From assembly GCF_027580225.2 (NCBI RefSeq), contig NC_073346.2, positions 10,566,001 to 10,630,000 on the forward strand: a DNA stretch of 64,000 bases, in the 5' to 3' direction. Both the position numbers and the translations under genes were made by a program. Source of the stretch: Misgurnus anguillicaudatus. Taxonomy: Eukaryota; Chordata; Actinopteri; Cypriniformes; Cobitidae. Shown piece by piece: positions 11,140-25,200 of the stretch (position 1 is the first letter of the stretch; the number at the start of each line of letters is the position of its first letter). The notes below the pieces were generated by a model, which saw only the letters and a program-made list of their open reading frames with translations, was not told the DNA's origin and did no database searches.

Positions 11140-13216
11140 GAGAAAAGAAGGAAAAAGGAATCAGGAGAACAGCTGACCACTAAATGGACACTTCAATTAA
11201 GTTTAAAAAAATAGTATGAGGCCATTTATGACAAAATTATCAATAATGTAAAGAATGACATTGTTTACCACATCTGCTATATTTGTTTAAATCGCAAAGA
11301 ACAGAAATCTCAACAAAACAATTTTCCAAGTGGGCCAGAAATGGTTGAGTTATGGTTGTTGTTTTGGCACTCATACCACCACGGCTTACAGCCCTAGATT
11401 GACCCTAAAGCTGCTTTCCTTAAGTAATTTAGATTCTAGCCGCAATCTTTTCACACCTCAAGAAATCGGCCACAGCCAGATATCAGCCATGAAAGAGCTC
11501 AAAGTAACACATTTACCCCAAAACTTACCCACAACATATCCAGAAACCCCAGATGTCAGCCAGAAAAGAGCCAAAATTACCACATTTACCCCAGAACCCA
11601 CATAGAACCCATCCACATACATAAAATTAATGGTGCTTAAAAGGTTCTTTACAGTGATGCCACAGAAATTCAGTCAAAGGTTCTTTGAAGAACCATGTCT
11701 TTAATATATTTTTATAATCCAAAGAACCTTTTTAACAAAGATCCTTTTGTGGAACAGAAAGGTTCTTCCGATGTTAAAGGTTCTTTGTGGAACCATTCAG
11801 CCCAAAATGTTTTTTATGTGATCTTGACATGTACATTAGGTTCATGTTGGTCCAATTTGATTTCCTCTCTTCCGCACAGTTGCCGTCGTCAGTCTCACTC
11901 TCAGCCTCTTTCCTATTACGAGGTGTTACTGTAAATAATGCGCTACACATGGCTTTAAAAAACGGATGGTTTATTTAGTTCGAATACGGATATTTCACGT
12001 CATGTTCGAATGCATATTCGAATATCGAAAAAAAAGTGACAGCCCTAGTTGTCTCCCCTCATTTTTAGCAAACCAAAACATTTTATTTTCAACAAGGTAT
12101 TTGTTTTAGAGGTCAGTTTAGCCTGTATCCATACCGATAAATAAATACAGACCGGAAGTTCAATTCGGTACAGATGTAATTGCGACAACGCACATACATC
12201 CAATGAAATTGTCTGATTATATATATATGCTATGTATCCATTATGCTTCTTCATTGTAAAAAAATTATTATAAAACGGCTCGTTCTGGTTTTTCAGTCTG
12301 TTTGGTTGAAACGCGTTCTAAGCCGTGATAAAATACCCTGGTAAACCCACGGTTCAGACCGCATCACAAGTATCACTGCGCCACTGTTGCTGCGTACTGA
12401 TTTATGAAAATAAACACCACAGTCTTTAATCATATTTAAATGTTTTTACATTTGCACAATTATGGCGATATCCAGATAAATGTCATAGATATTGTTGAGT
12501 CATTTCGTCAATAAAGAGAAAACGTTCTCTGGGTTGTTTTTGAATTAAATGGATATTTCCGCTATTGTCCACTAGATGGCAATCTTACCCAACTTAAACA
12601 CTGACGCATTTACTCAACACAACAGCGTTGTGGTGGATTTAGCGTAACGTGTGAGTTTTGATGGCTCTGAATCTGATCGCTTACAAAAGTTCTTCACAAA
12701 AATGGAATTATCTCCGCTTTTGAAAATTTGAGAGGTGATAACTGATAAGAGAACAAATGAAGGTAGGATGAAACTTTTTTTTTTTGTTGGAGGAAAGTGG
12801 ATGGTCTGTTCTTTCATTTGATATTTTATGTTTATTTAAAGAAGATAATTTTTCTGTAAGGGGTTAAACTAAAACTGGGTCGGGCAACTTAAAAAAAACC
12901 GCTAACAGGGCAAGAGTTAAGCATGCTTCCAAGCATATTTGATCATCACTTCAACAATTGCACGATATAAATGTTAATGTATATTTTAGATGAATGTTGA
13001 TTTATAAAAATAAACACCACAGTCTTAAATCATATTTTCATTGTGTCTTTTCTGCGTCTGTGTTGCTTGAGAACTGCGCCTTGTTGCAGCCACACTTGAT
13101 TCTGAGGAACTACTTTGTTTGGCGGAAGAGCAATATTTGTACTAATATAATTACAACTTATTTGTGTTTCATTTTGGGAAACCCTGCTATGCATATGAAG
13201 TAACCGTTTTATAAAC
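11140..13216. other. Intergenic; repeat fragments only
   Basis: Holds the AGGTTCTTT repeat described separately, a lone hAT-like right terminus ending GTGACAGCCCTAG near 12048 with TTCGAATA words before it, and a duplicated segment of about 45 bp (AAATAAACACCACAGTCTT) at about 12390-12437 and 12992-13038. No gene evidence. Confidence 0.4.
11630..11810. repeat. AAGGTTCTTT-rich MITE-like repeat
   Basis: AAAGGTTCTT and AAGAACC words alternate in direct and inverted order across the segment, a pattern I recognise from a common cyprinid interspersed repeat. Any ORF through it is incidental. Confidence 0.5.
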
Positions 13217-13352
13217 GCAATAAACCCCCCCCCCAAGCAGTGGGGTTACAGTGCATTTTATAACAGCTAAGGGTGCTTCGCGTCGTGCCTAACAACGCCC
13301 CTTAGCTGTTATAAAATGCACTGGTAACCCCCTGCTTCTTGGGGTTTATTGC
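13217..13352. repeat. 136-bp near-perfect hairpin element
   Basis: The arm GCAATAAACCCC ... TTATAACAGCTAAGGG is repeated in inverted order as CCCCTTAGCTGTTATAA ... GGGGTTTATTGC, with a central loop of about 25 bp (TGCTTCGCGTCGTGCC). Such a structure would fold into a strong stem in RNA. Probably a short palindromic MITE. Confidence 0.8.
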
Positions 13353-14548
13353 TTTATTTTACATCCATTACAAAATCAGTACATATAAAGCTGTTTTGGC
13401 CTCTTTGTCAACTCAGTCAGTAATCAACATTGTCAGATGAAGGTTTTTATTTATTTTTAAGGAAATGTGCCATTTTTTGTTCAGTTTATTGTGATAAAAA
13501 GTTAAAAAGTCATTTGAACTACTACATGATATCATGTAACCTGAAGATCGATGAATCAATTCTTATGGCCAACAGGAAATGACTGGGCAAGTAAATTTCC
13601 TTCAGTTTCCCCCATGGGCTGTAAATGGCTGCTCTGGGTGTTTGCTTGTTCACGACTTGCGTGTTACTCACTGGATGGTTAAATTCAGAAATCACTTTCA
13701 GAGTCCCTTTTACTTCACTTCACTAGTAGAGCGTAGTTTTTCCTTGTCATTGTATAAATTACATGTATGTTTTATTTCAATGCAAAAATAACGGTGAGTT
13801 ACTGTATCAAAAGCATTAGTGTATTAATAAAAGAGTTATATCTGGAAAGACATGGGCATTCTAAACCCATGCTTAACGTAACGCTTGACAGGAGTATGAG
13901 GAAAAATACAAAAGGAAAAGTAAATTTCATGAATAAACAGATACCATATACTGTATGCGGAAATACATGGGAATCTGTAAAAGCTAAAATACAACTAGCT
14001 GTAAAGATGTATTCAGCGAGGTGTGAATGCCTTTCATATCTTCTTGACTTCCCTTACAGATCAGGGTTTTGACCAGGAGGTTCAAAGGGGTCACCAGGAA
14101 ACTTCAGAGAAAAATCACATACGTTGTAAGTCTTTCAAACATTTTTAGTGTTTATCTCTAGCTGCTGTACATTGCTCTTTATCTCACTCTCTGGGGTATA
14201 GAAATATATAGAAATATATTAATGGATATTTTAGGAAGGGAGTCCCTCAAGAAAAGTTAATCATATTTGAGGGTCCTTGGCATGTCAGAGCTAGTAGAGA
14301 CTTTGCATGACCCCCCTTATCACGCTGTGTGACCCAAGAAGTAGGGTCCGACCCAAAGTTTGAAAACTTTAATTATTTGTTTATTATATAAAGCATATAC
14401 TTTAAATTAGTGGTTCTCTAATCCAGTCCTGGAGTACCGGTGCTCTGCACATTCAGTTGGAGATCTCTACTAAACAAGTGATGATCTGAAAATAACAAAG
14501 CCATAGCCTATACTGTAAGAAAATTCATCATTTTTGTCAAATCAACAT
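13353..14548 (+). other. Upstream region of the PKS gene with a candidate noncoding exon at 14060-14125
   Basis: A pyrimidine tract and CTTCCCTTACAG acceptor precede 14060, and a strong GTAAGT donor follows 14125, framing a 66-bp segment that has no long ORF. A TATAAA word lies at about 13752. Together with the acceptor CTAAGCAG at 16251-16258 just before the PKS start codon, this suggests a spliced 5' leader. It is inference from splice-site appearance only. Confidence 0.3.
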
Positions 14549-15566
14549 ACACTGAAAAAACGAACTTTTTGGTGTAGTAATATTTATTAGATTAACTCTC
14601 ATGATTTCTACATAATAATATTAACATTTATTGAGAACTAGATTTTCCTAAGTAAAATGATGATAAATACACAATTAATTCATGTAAAAAATGAACTGTG
14701 TGGGAATAGTAAGTCTTATTAGATATTTTCTTGTATTATTTAACTGTTTTATAGTCACTGCAAATAGTCCTAAAATAATTAAGTAAATTTTAATCAAAAA
14801 CTTTAGCTTATCTTAGTTCATTTTACTTAAAAATATTAAATCCATTACACTAAAAAAATCTAAGTAAAATTTACTTACATTTATTTGCACATGTTGTAAG
14901 GAATACCCACAATTCTTTGCGCCTGAATATTTCTATTTTTTAAGCTTTATCACAGAATAAGAACTGATAAAAACTTTAACTACTTAAATATTTGTTGCTC
15001 TTATATTATTGATGTTGTTTTGTTGTAAATAATAATTTTGTGAAGTCACCGTTTAGGTGATCAGTGTTTCTTTACATGAACCCTGTTCAGAACAGTGTAT
15101 TGTATTTCTCTTCACAGTGCTGATAAAGCATGTCAGAAACACAGTTTGTGTGCGTTTCTGTTCCGAATCAAGTTTATTCAATGACTGACTTGTTGTCAGT
15201 CATGAATTGTGTGTCATAATGCCATTTATAACACTTAAAAGAACTATGTCCATATTAATATGTTAAAGAAAATAACAAACAGAAAATACGATTTATTTAA
15301 TATTATTAGGACAGCAATGCTTCAATTTAAAAAAAAAACTAATAGACTTTACCTAAACGATTAAAATAAATCTAACTTTTAAATAAAATAATTAAGTAAC
15401 ATTTAATTAATTATTTAACATATCATGCAATTTTAAGTAAATTTTATTTGATTTTAGTAGGTAAGTTTTACTTATAAAAAAGCAGTAAATTTTACTTAAA
15501 AAAAGTTTGTGCAAATTGTTACGAGGATTTTTTAAAGTAAATTTTACAAGTTGTTTTTTTCAGTGT
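14549..15566. mobile_element. About 1-kb MITE with ACACTGAAAAAA ends
   Basis: Left end ACACTGAAAAAACGAACTT; right end inverted ACACTGAAAAAAACAACTT. The interior is A+T-rich with many AAGTAAATTTTACTT words and no coding capacity. Confidence 0.5.
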
Positions 15567-15724
15567 ATATTTAATGTTACTTTAACTTAATAAATGAAGT
15601 TAAACAATTTCAACTTGTTTTTATAAGTTATGTTAATTTATCCCAGGTCAAAACTTAAAATAGTAGGTTGAATTGGCTTGCAAAACCCAGCTGTTTTAAC
15701 TTCATGATGCTTTTTTACTGTGTA
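15567..15724 (-). repeat. MITE fragment ending TTTTTACTGTGT
   Basis: Reverse-orientation relative of the segment at 16871-17036; they share GTTGAAATTGTTTAA-type and TTCATGATGC/GCATGAAGTT words. Probably the same ACACTGTAAAAA MITE family. Confidence 0.45.
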
Positions 15725-16261
15725 AAGTATGAAACATACAGAACAGTGGTACTATAGAAATAGATTTGAGAACCACTGCTGTAAATTATCATGTCAATGT
15801 CTGTATTTCATGCTAAATTAACTCACCATAAATTAAATAATGAATCATTTTAGCATTGTAATTAAAATGCCATTAAAATATGATTAAATGTCTTGAACTC
15901 TGCATTGGAGATGTGTCTGATTTACCCTGAAGTACAGATAATGATTTCCAGACAATTCAACATTGTGTTTTGGTCAATCATTAAAAAATGATAATGATTA
16001 CTTAAACAGCTAACACAATAAATATGAGGTAGACTTGGTCCCATCTCATCATTTTCAAAAATGCATGACTTAATATAGTCTTTAGGTAAGACAGAATTAT
16101 TTTTATTTCATTATTTCGCTTAACATGGTTTACGTTTTTTTAACAGGACTGATAAATTATGTTTCTTTTCCTTCAAAATACTTTTTAGTAAATGCCTCAG
16201 TCATGTTGATTGTAGACTAACTAAAAATAAATGATTTTGTTTCTTCTGATCTAAGCAGAAC

Positions 16262-16289
16262 ATGAAACCTAATGAAACATGATGGATGA
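16262..16289 (+). promoter_or_regulatory. Two overlapping short upstream ORFs at the PKS start
   Basis: ATG at 16262 opens a six-codon ORF whose TGA (16280-16282) overlaps the main ATG at 16279. A second out-of-frame ATG at 16272 stops at 16287-16289. Both lie in the leader immediately upstream of the chosen start and could lower initiation there. Whether they are used is unknown. Confidence 0.4.
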
Positions 16290-19200
16290 TGATGTAGAAA
16301 TGGCTGTTGTTGGCATTGGATGCCATTTTCCTGGAGGTAAATGTAACAACATAGAGTAATTTGTTATTTTGTTTTGTGTTTAGATGAACTGGTATAACAG
16401 TGTAGCCTAACTTGTTGTATTGTAGGTGAAGGACTTGAAAACTTCTGGCGAGTCCTCCTTCATGGAGAGAACTGTACAGTTCAGATCCCAGATGACAGGT
16501 TTAAGCTCTCTCAATGGTACGATCCAGACGAGAATAAGGCAGGGAAGACACACACTGCAAAAGCAGCACTCATCGATGGGTAAGTTTTCAGTTCTGATTC
16601 TCTCATACCAAGAAATCAATATATAACTAAAAAATAAATTCAATTACCAAATTGATGGTACTTATAAGCACTTTTGTATCCTTGCATTTCATAGGAAGAG
16701 CTAGTTACTGGAAGTTTGTCTAGCAACTTTTGAATCTTTGAATCATTTTAAAAGATTAATTTAAGAGAGAGAGAGTAAAGAGAGATTAGTTTGAAGTAAA
16801 GATTTGTTTGAAAAAGTAAAGTAGAGTTTGTCATGGCATAATATTTATACATCATGTAGGAAATAAACCCACACTGTAAAAAGTGTTCAGCATGAAGTTT
16901 AATTAAACCACTTGGTTTTGCAAGTCACTTCAACCTACAATTTTAAATTTTTGTTTAAGTTGACATAACTTATAAAATCAAGTTGAAATTGTTTAATTAA
17001 TTTTTTAAATTTAAGGTAACATAAAATATATTGATTTGGCAAAAATGCTGCATGTCTTTTCCTTTTTTTTAATCCTGTGTAGTTTAAATGAGTTTGACAA
17101 CAAGTTCTTCGGCATCACTAATACTGAAACAATCACCATGGACCCTCAGCACAAACTTTTGTTGCAGTGCACCTACAGGGCCCTAGAGGATGCTGGGATA
17201 CCAATGGAAAAGGCCAGTGGAACAAGAACAGGAGTGTTTTTAGGTAAGGGTAAATGAGTTATGTAGCTATAAGATATTTTAAAATGTACTTTTATGTGTT
17301 GCTGTGCTATTAAAGTGGATATTTTCATGTTTTGGTTGTTGGATGAATAGATTAATCCCACTTGACATATATTTTCTAATTCCATGTAAAGTCTCTCCTG
17401 TGCATTTTTGCATTTCTACCCCAGTAAAACGCATTACTTGTCCTAACTTTATGCCTGATGTCCATGTTTTGATGAGTTTTTGATAAGTACTTCATAATTA
17501 CGGACGTAAGTACTACAATAAATGTAATACTAATAAAAACATATACATCAATCTGCACTACAGCGCTGTCCCCTAATGTGCCGCCATTTTAATTCCAATA
17601 AACAAAGGTTTACACCCTAAATGGTGCACTTAGCGCCACAGATTATAAACACTATAACAGTGTTAATTTTGTTAAAGGTCCAATTTTTCCTGTGTTTTTG
17701 AAGCTGATTGTGTTTACAATGTGCAATATAACATGTGTTCATGTTTTGAGTTTAAAAATGTAATGTAATAATGTACACAATGTAATAATAATAATAATAA
17801 TAATAATACACTTTATTTTTATAGCGCCTTTAAAAGTAGCATCTCAAAGAGGTGCACAAGAGAAAAAAGAAACAAACAATTATGCAAGCAATACATAAAA
17901 CAAGTAAAATTTAAAACCACACCAAATAAAAACACATACTATCAGAATAAGTGAGTTAAAAGAGAGAGTTAAGTTTTAAGTAAAAGCTACCCTAAATAAA
18001 TAAGCTTTAAGGGAGGATTTAAAAACACGAAACGATTCTGCTTGCCTGATTGGAGCAGGCAAGGAATTCCAAAGTCTTGGGGCAATTTCATCTGTCGCTC
18101 CATCACCCATAGATTTTAAACGAGTATGAGGAACAATTAAAAGGCCAGTTTCCGAGCACGCACGGGGGTGTAGGCAACTAAAAGCTCAGTGAGGTAGTGA
18201 GGAGCCAAACCGTTTAAAGCTTTATATATGTATACTGGTATACAGGTGTAAATATATTGTACAGTATATACATATACTGTATATATGGAATATTTACTCG
18301 TATACCACTGCTTTCACTTTTCACTTTTTTTAAAAACGGGCTTATGTCTTCCTTGTTCTATGAAGTCCCTTCTTTAGAAATACGTAACGAGTTCTGATTG
18401 TGTAGTTTGTTTAGTGTGTTGTGATTTAGCAGCAGCTTAAAATTAACACATCCAGGGTGTGTTAATTTTAACACATTTTAACACATTGCTTTGTGTTAAA
18501 CTATTTAACACATTATGTGTTAATTTTAACACATTATGTGTCATTTCGTGCTGATTTAGAGTTCATATAAATAAAAGGGACAACACAAGATGTGTTAAAA
18601 CAACACAAAGTGTGTTGTTCTAAAAATAACACAGAGATGTGTTAAATTAAGGACAACACACTAGGTGTGTTGTCCTTAACTAGACACAAGATTGTTAATG
18701 TTAATTTAACACATTCGTTTTAAGAGTGTACGAGCTCTAAGACCCAGGGGAAGCCCTCGGAGGAGTGACGTATGAGGGAATTTACGCATGAATTAAATAT
18801 CTTGAACATAAACAACAGATAACAAAATCAGTCTTTCGATGCAATATATGTTATTTACAGCAATAATCTGACATTAAATTGATTTGCACAGATTAATTAG
18901 TACTCCACCTCCCACGTGACATCATCACCTATGTTGTTAAAACCAACATGGTTCAAACGACGAATGTGCCGCAAAGTTACTATGCTTTTGGGAAACACTC
19001 GTGACAAGGTAGTTTGTTTCTCCAACTATGCATCGTACTATGTTGGTTTAGCAGCGAGTTACGTCGTTGTTCGGGAAACCCACCCCAGAAAAAATGGGAC
19101 CTTTAAAAAAAAGACAAATAAAATTGTTAACAACCATTTTTCTAAGATGAGATCATTAGCTATTAACAGTGACTAAATCAGGATGCAATATCATTGACAA

Positions 19201-22200
19201 AAATTTAGTAAAATGCAGTTAAAAAATGAAAACAAACCAAAATCTCTCTTTATTTTTGTCAACATTCATTTCTTTTACAATCAGCTATAAATCGTGTATA
19301 CAGTTGTATGCACAAAATAGACATAAAATTATGCGTAAGCAATTTTCCATGCACATATCAGGATTTATAGTAAATAAACTTTGTGTAAATTAAGGGCGAT
19401 TTATAGTCGTGCGTAGGTTCTACGGCGTAGCTACGGCGTAGGCTATCCGTAGCCTGTGCGTAGCTCTGCGTAGCCTGACGCGCACCTCACAAAATTTCTA
19501 ACAGCGCGTCGGCTCTACGCGGACCGTAAGCGCTGTGATTGGTCCACCAGAACCCCTCCCGTCAGGTAAAAAAACTGCGTCATAGGTATTTCCGTTTGAG
19601 ACGGTGAAAACAAAGATGAGCCAAGTTGAGGAGTGATTTAACTCAAACTGAAACATAAGTCGCTGTTTATATACTTCCATCATTGCTGGTCTTCTCAAAT
19701 TATACACAAGTTGCTATTTCTTCTTCGTTTGTGGGTTTACTTGCTTAGCTTCTTCTTCTGTGACGACTTCTGCTGCTACTGTGGTTACACGCGTGATTAC
19801 TGCCAACCAGCGGTTTCGCGTGTGTTTGCACGTCGACGCGGACGGCGACGCACAAGTATAAATGAAAACCGACGCGGAACCTACACCGTCGCTGCTACGC
19901 CGTAGGACCTACGCACGACTATAAATCGCCCTTTAGTCTACACCTTGCTGCTGTCTTTAGCTTGCTTGTAATCTCAAATATGTAAATGTCTAGCCAAATT
20001 GAGTATAGGGCGTTTTTTTACAACTTACCAGATTTCCCAACCTCCTCACTCACTTTCTTCCAAGCAAGATCCTTTTTATATCTGTTTCTATAAAAGTACA
20101 AAGATATGTCGTACAGCGGTTGACACTGGATGATAATGAAATGAAATAAATATCATTGATCTGGAGAAACGATCATAAGTAAATGATCATCCAGCCCCAA
20201 CTGAAAAGCAGCGATTTAGGATGGTCTCACTCCAGCTCACCAGATGGGCATTGTCCAGGAAATCCACCACATACTCCTCCAGAGACCATCCATCCTGGAA
20301 AATGTTGAATAGGTGAAAGTCCTCTGGGAGGAGTCATGTTGTTTGTTGTTGAAGGTCTGTTCTTCTGTTAAATATGCTGGCTGTATAATCCAGTGACAAC
20401 GATGAATATACAGTAAAATTAACATAAACTTTATTAAACACAAAAAGTGCTACACTGGCATCACTGGAAAAAAATCCTGAGCAGAGAATGATTGCACGCA
20501 GTGTGAATTGCTTACTATTCATTGTATAGAGCACTAAAGGGATTTTTCAGATGTTCAATAAAGCAAAAGCTTTTGTGATGCTGACAGGAATATTTTTACC
20601 ACTGACATTTTAATATGCATTTCCTCTCTTTTAGGCCTAATGAACAGAGACTTTGAGTTGGCCTCAATAAGAAAAAGCTCAAAAAGCATCAACCACACCT
20701 ACAGTACTGGCACAGCTATGAGCATAGCTGCCAACCGTATCTCCTACTCATTCAACTTTACTGGTCCATCACTAACTATTGATTGTGCCTGCTCTTCATC
20801 AGTTGTTGCCCTTCACTTTGCTTGCCAATCTATGAAACAAGGTAGTCTTTAAAAAATACATTAAACGCTTGTGAATAAATGTTTATTTTTGTTAGTTTTT
20901 TTTTAGAAATCATTTGGGGGGCATTTTAAGTGTCTATAGTATATTAATTTGCAGTGGTGGCTGATGCTTTTTCACACTGCCAGTAATGCAGAAATGAATG
21001 TCATTGTTAAAGGTGCAATGTGTGTTTTAGTGGCATCTAGCAGTGAGATTGCAATTGCAACCAACAGCTTAGTTCACAGTTCCTACTGTAGCTCACCTCT
21101 CAATTTTAAAACGCATATGGTAGCTGCTACAGGACAAACATGGCGCTGTCTGAGACAACGTAGGGACGGATATATATATAATGTCAAGCAAATACTTAAT
21201 AATATAAAATATACTTACATATTTTATATAAAAACTATACTATTTAGGAATTTAAATAAATAAACAACAATTTTATTATGCCACTATATTATTTAATTTG
21301 GGCAATTAACTAAAGCAGAGTATATAAAAAATAAAACTGATTTCATATGATCATAAGATATTCAAATATATATTACATTGAAATTCACTTGTGGTTGTTG
21401 TTTTATACAACTTTTTGGCATGTGCTACAAAATGGTAAAACCTCTGTAGTACCAGTGCAGTGATTTCTATATAAAAAAATTAACTGAAATTACAATAACA
21501 TTATTTTCATTATACATTATTTGTTTTGGCTGTTTAAAATTATGTAGACATAAGGACATGGCTAAAAAAAGCTTTCCAGTACAATACGTTTCAGGGCACC
21601 ATATGAAATGACACTATAAAAACAAAGACAATGTTATATTATAAAGACAATATTACACAAACAATATGTAGACAGTCATCACCCGTCACCATTAGTGCTT
21701 TAATTGATATGATAGGAACGTATTGAAACCAAACAGTGTACATGAACTTGTGTCTCCAATGTGAGGATGCACAACATCAAAAAAAAAAAAAAAAAAAAAC
21801 GGGGCCAAGCACCTTTAGCGCAATGAGCACCCAAAGCACAGCAAACACCATGCGACGCAGCAAATGCAGAGCAGAACCACCGCAGTGCGGAGCGACAACA
21901 GCAAAGATGCCAAAAATAGAACATGTGTGGAAAACCTTCAGGTCGAGAAGAACATGTTAAAGTGAACACAAAAGGAAATCTCAATCAGTGATAGTAAGAG
22001 CTGGGATTCGAACTGTGACCTCAAGTTCCAAAAGCATGGCACTTACCGCGTGTACCACTGAGTAAACAATTAAACCACTGAGTTGGTGTGGCCTAGCTAT
22101 AGAAAAGAGCTTTCATAGCTATAAGCATAGACATGCAGCAATTACCGAAAGTACCGAAATTACAACGCAGAGCACAAATAACAGAAATACAATGTATATA

Positions 22201-25200
22201 GAATGAGAATCACATATCTTAAGTGAGAAAAATAGTTAAGACAAAATACCACTGCCCATGGGTTTCAAACCCATGACCTCAGGTTACTAAACCATGGCAC
22301 TTACAACGTGCACCACTAAGTAATCCTGGTTTGAAAGGTTGTGGAAAAGAGGTTTCAGAGATGCAAACATTGACACATGCCAATCACTGACAGTGCAGAA
22401 ATTACACAACAAAGCAAAAATAAACAGAAATACAAAGTATAGGGCAATCTGATAACTTAAACGGCAAGGAATTGGTGAAGAACATTTGGTACAATAATAA
22501 ACAACACGGGCAAATTTTGTCAGATTCATTTTAATATGACAAAGGTAAAGCATGACAGGCACGGTCCGCTTTACAGAGGTATTTCTTTGACAGGGAGCTG
22601 TTATGTCACGTCTGTGCGAATTGCTCCAAACATTATACAAGCAGAAACTGGCATAAAATAAACAAAATTTGTAAAAGAAGTAGCGAAAAAAAGCATTTAC
22701 CATATGCCTTACAATAACACATGAACAGAGTGTTGGAAAATGACAAACGAGGTATCATTGCGATCGGCATAAACCAGTGAATCCAATTTCAAAAAGAAAA
22801 TGTATATCAGACACAGTATTCAGAAGTTATAAGCAGTTCTATAAGAACTGTTATAGTTTATAAACCCTAGGTGGCGCTGTACTGTGACTTCCCAGATACC
22901 TTCAGGACATAATGCCGAAGCTCCCTACCGATTTTGGTGTGGATATGTCCAATAGTTAGGAAGAATAATAATACTGACAATAACAATAGGTGCTTGGCTC
23001 CTAAAAAAACATTCTAAAATGTTACGCCGCCAAACAGGAAGTCGTTCATATTTCAGGTACGCTTTCACGCATTAAAACCAAACTTTTTACATGAAGTTGT
23101 GAGGATGCACACGATAAAAAAGCGAAATCTGCGGCACCAGAGCAAGCACTTTTTCGCAGTTCGTAGTTTAATTTGCGCTTTTTAGTAAATAACCCGCTTA
23201 TTTGCCACTCCCATTGGCACTTTTTTGGAATTGTGCTATCACGCTCTCCCCGTTTAGTAAATCTGTCCCCAAATGTTTACACCTGAGGTAACAGTATGGT
23301 TAAAAACTTACCTTTTAATGATAAGGTTGACATTTGAATGGGTTTGCCCTTATGATAAATTATTTTGCAATATATCATTCACTTATGTTTAATATAAATA
23401 GCCCTTCTTCTCTGGATAACTTGATGGGGAGGCACAGCTACTATTAGTTTGTCTGAGATAGTTCTATTTGGTGCTTAGCCAAAAATATGATAGTCCAAGA
23501 TGTTATTTAAATTTTTGTATTGTGACATTGTGGCTCTGCTCCTCTTAACAGGTGACTGTGAAATGGCTGTGTGTGGGGGTGTGAGTTGTATACTGGAGCC
23601 TACAGTCTTTGTGGCTCTCTCCAAGGCAAAGATGATCTCCCCCGAAGGCACCAGTAAACCTTTCAGCAGCAAAGCTGACGGATATGGCAGAGGTGAAGGC
23701 TGTGGCGTTGTTCTGCTGAAGCCTTTAAGAAAAGTAAGCAAAAGACTGTCATTTACTTTTACTCCGAAATGTATCTGTCCACTATATGTAACAACTATAA
23801 GTGTTTTTTTTTTGACAGGCTCTCCAAGACCATGATCATATTTGGGGTATTATCAGCAAAACTGCAGTAAATCAAGATGGCCACACCGTTAGTCCAATCA
23901 CCAAACCATCCATGGTACAGCAGGAGGAGCTGCTCAGAAAAATCTACTCAACAGCGACTGATCTGACTAATGTTCAGTACATTGAGACTCATGGGACTGG
24001 GACTCCAATTGGAGATCCAATAGAGGCAGGTAGCATCTCAAAAGTCATTGCCAAAGCAAGACCTCAAAAGTCAGGGCCACTCCCCATTGGTTCTGTTAAA
24101 GGCAATATTGGACACACAGAATCTGCTGCAGGTGTTGCGGGGCTTATAAAGGTTGTTTTGATGATGCAGCACGAAACCATAGTGCCATCATTGTTCTACT
24201 CAGTGGAAAACTCCAGCATAGACACTGAATCACTCAATATCAAAATCCCAACCATAGCAGAAAAATGGGTCAGTAGTCATAATGCAGTTAGAACTGCTGG
24301 AATCAATAACTTTGGGTTTGGTGGAACAAATGCACATGCAATTGTCAGACAATATGTGCAGTCAAAAAAGCCAAAAGCTCAGCAGATCAGCAAATCCCAT
24401 CAGTATTTTGTGGTCTCTGCAGCATCAGAAAAATCCATGAAAAATATAATTAAAGATACGACAGAACAGATCAGCAAAGGAAAAATATCAGATCTACAGT
24501 CTTTACTGTACACATCTGCATGTAGAAGAAGTCACTTGATACACAAATATAGGAAAGTATTTCAAATATCATCATTGACAGACCTGAAAGTGACACTTAC
24601 TGCTGCTCTACAGAAAATGCTGGAACCATCAAAGACAGACTCCAAGCTAGTTTTTGTGTTTTGCGGCAATGGTGTAACTTGTGCAGACACCTTCTAAACA
24701 ATGAGTCTCTTTTCAAGGAAGTCATCATGAAGATTGAATCTCTAATGCAAAATTTTACAAATCTGAACCTGGTAGAGAAGTTGGAAAGTGAATCTGATGA
24801 TTTTTCTGACCCAAAGGTTATCCAGCCCCTGCTGTTTGCTATTCAGGTTGCTGTTGTCAAACTTCTGAAACACTGGGGCATCACTCCTGATGCTGTTTTG
24901 GGGCACTCTATTGGAGAAGTTGCTGCAGCTCATTGCTCTGGTTTGCTGTCTCTTGAAGATGCAGTGAAAGTCATCCACTATCGCAGTTCTTTGCAAAGCA
25001 CTGTGACGGGAGGAAAGATGCTGGCAGTCAGTAATATGGCTGTTTCTGAAATCTTGACAATCCTTCCATCTTATTCAGGAAGGGTTTGTCTGGCTGCTTA
25101 TAACAGCCCTCAGTCTTGCACACTCTCGGGAGATGCAGATGACATTGACAGGCTGCAACAGAATTTGAGCAACTCAGCCAGAGGAAAAGATTTGTTCCTT

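Larger units (their letters stand above)
21600..23260. repeat. Composite repeat block in PKS intron 4, with two tRNA-like units
   Basis: Contains an A-run at about 21779-21799 beside GGGGCCAAGCACC, a related AGGTGCTTGGCTCC at about 22988, and duplicated GTGAGGATGCACA words (21760, 23098). Two tRNA-like segments lie between. The organisation suggests two or more copies of one tRNA-headed retroposon, but I cannot name the family. Confidence 0.45.

Noticed and set aside
22000..22322. True tRNA genes
   Set aside because: A and B boxes are present but no acceptor or anticodon stems pair; they fit SINE heads.
24674..24686. A GT...AG pair (GTAACTTGTGCAG) that could be read as a tiny intron at the PKS frame break
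   Set aside because: Thirteen bases is far below any spliceable intron, and removing it does not bring the two frames together.
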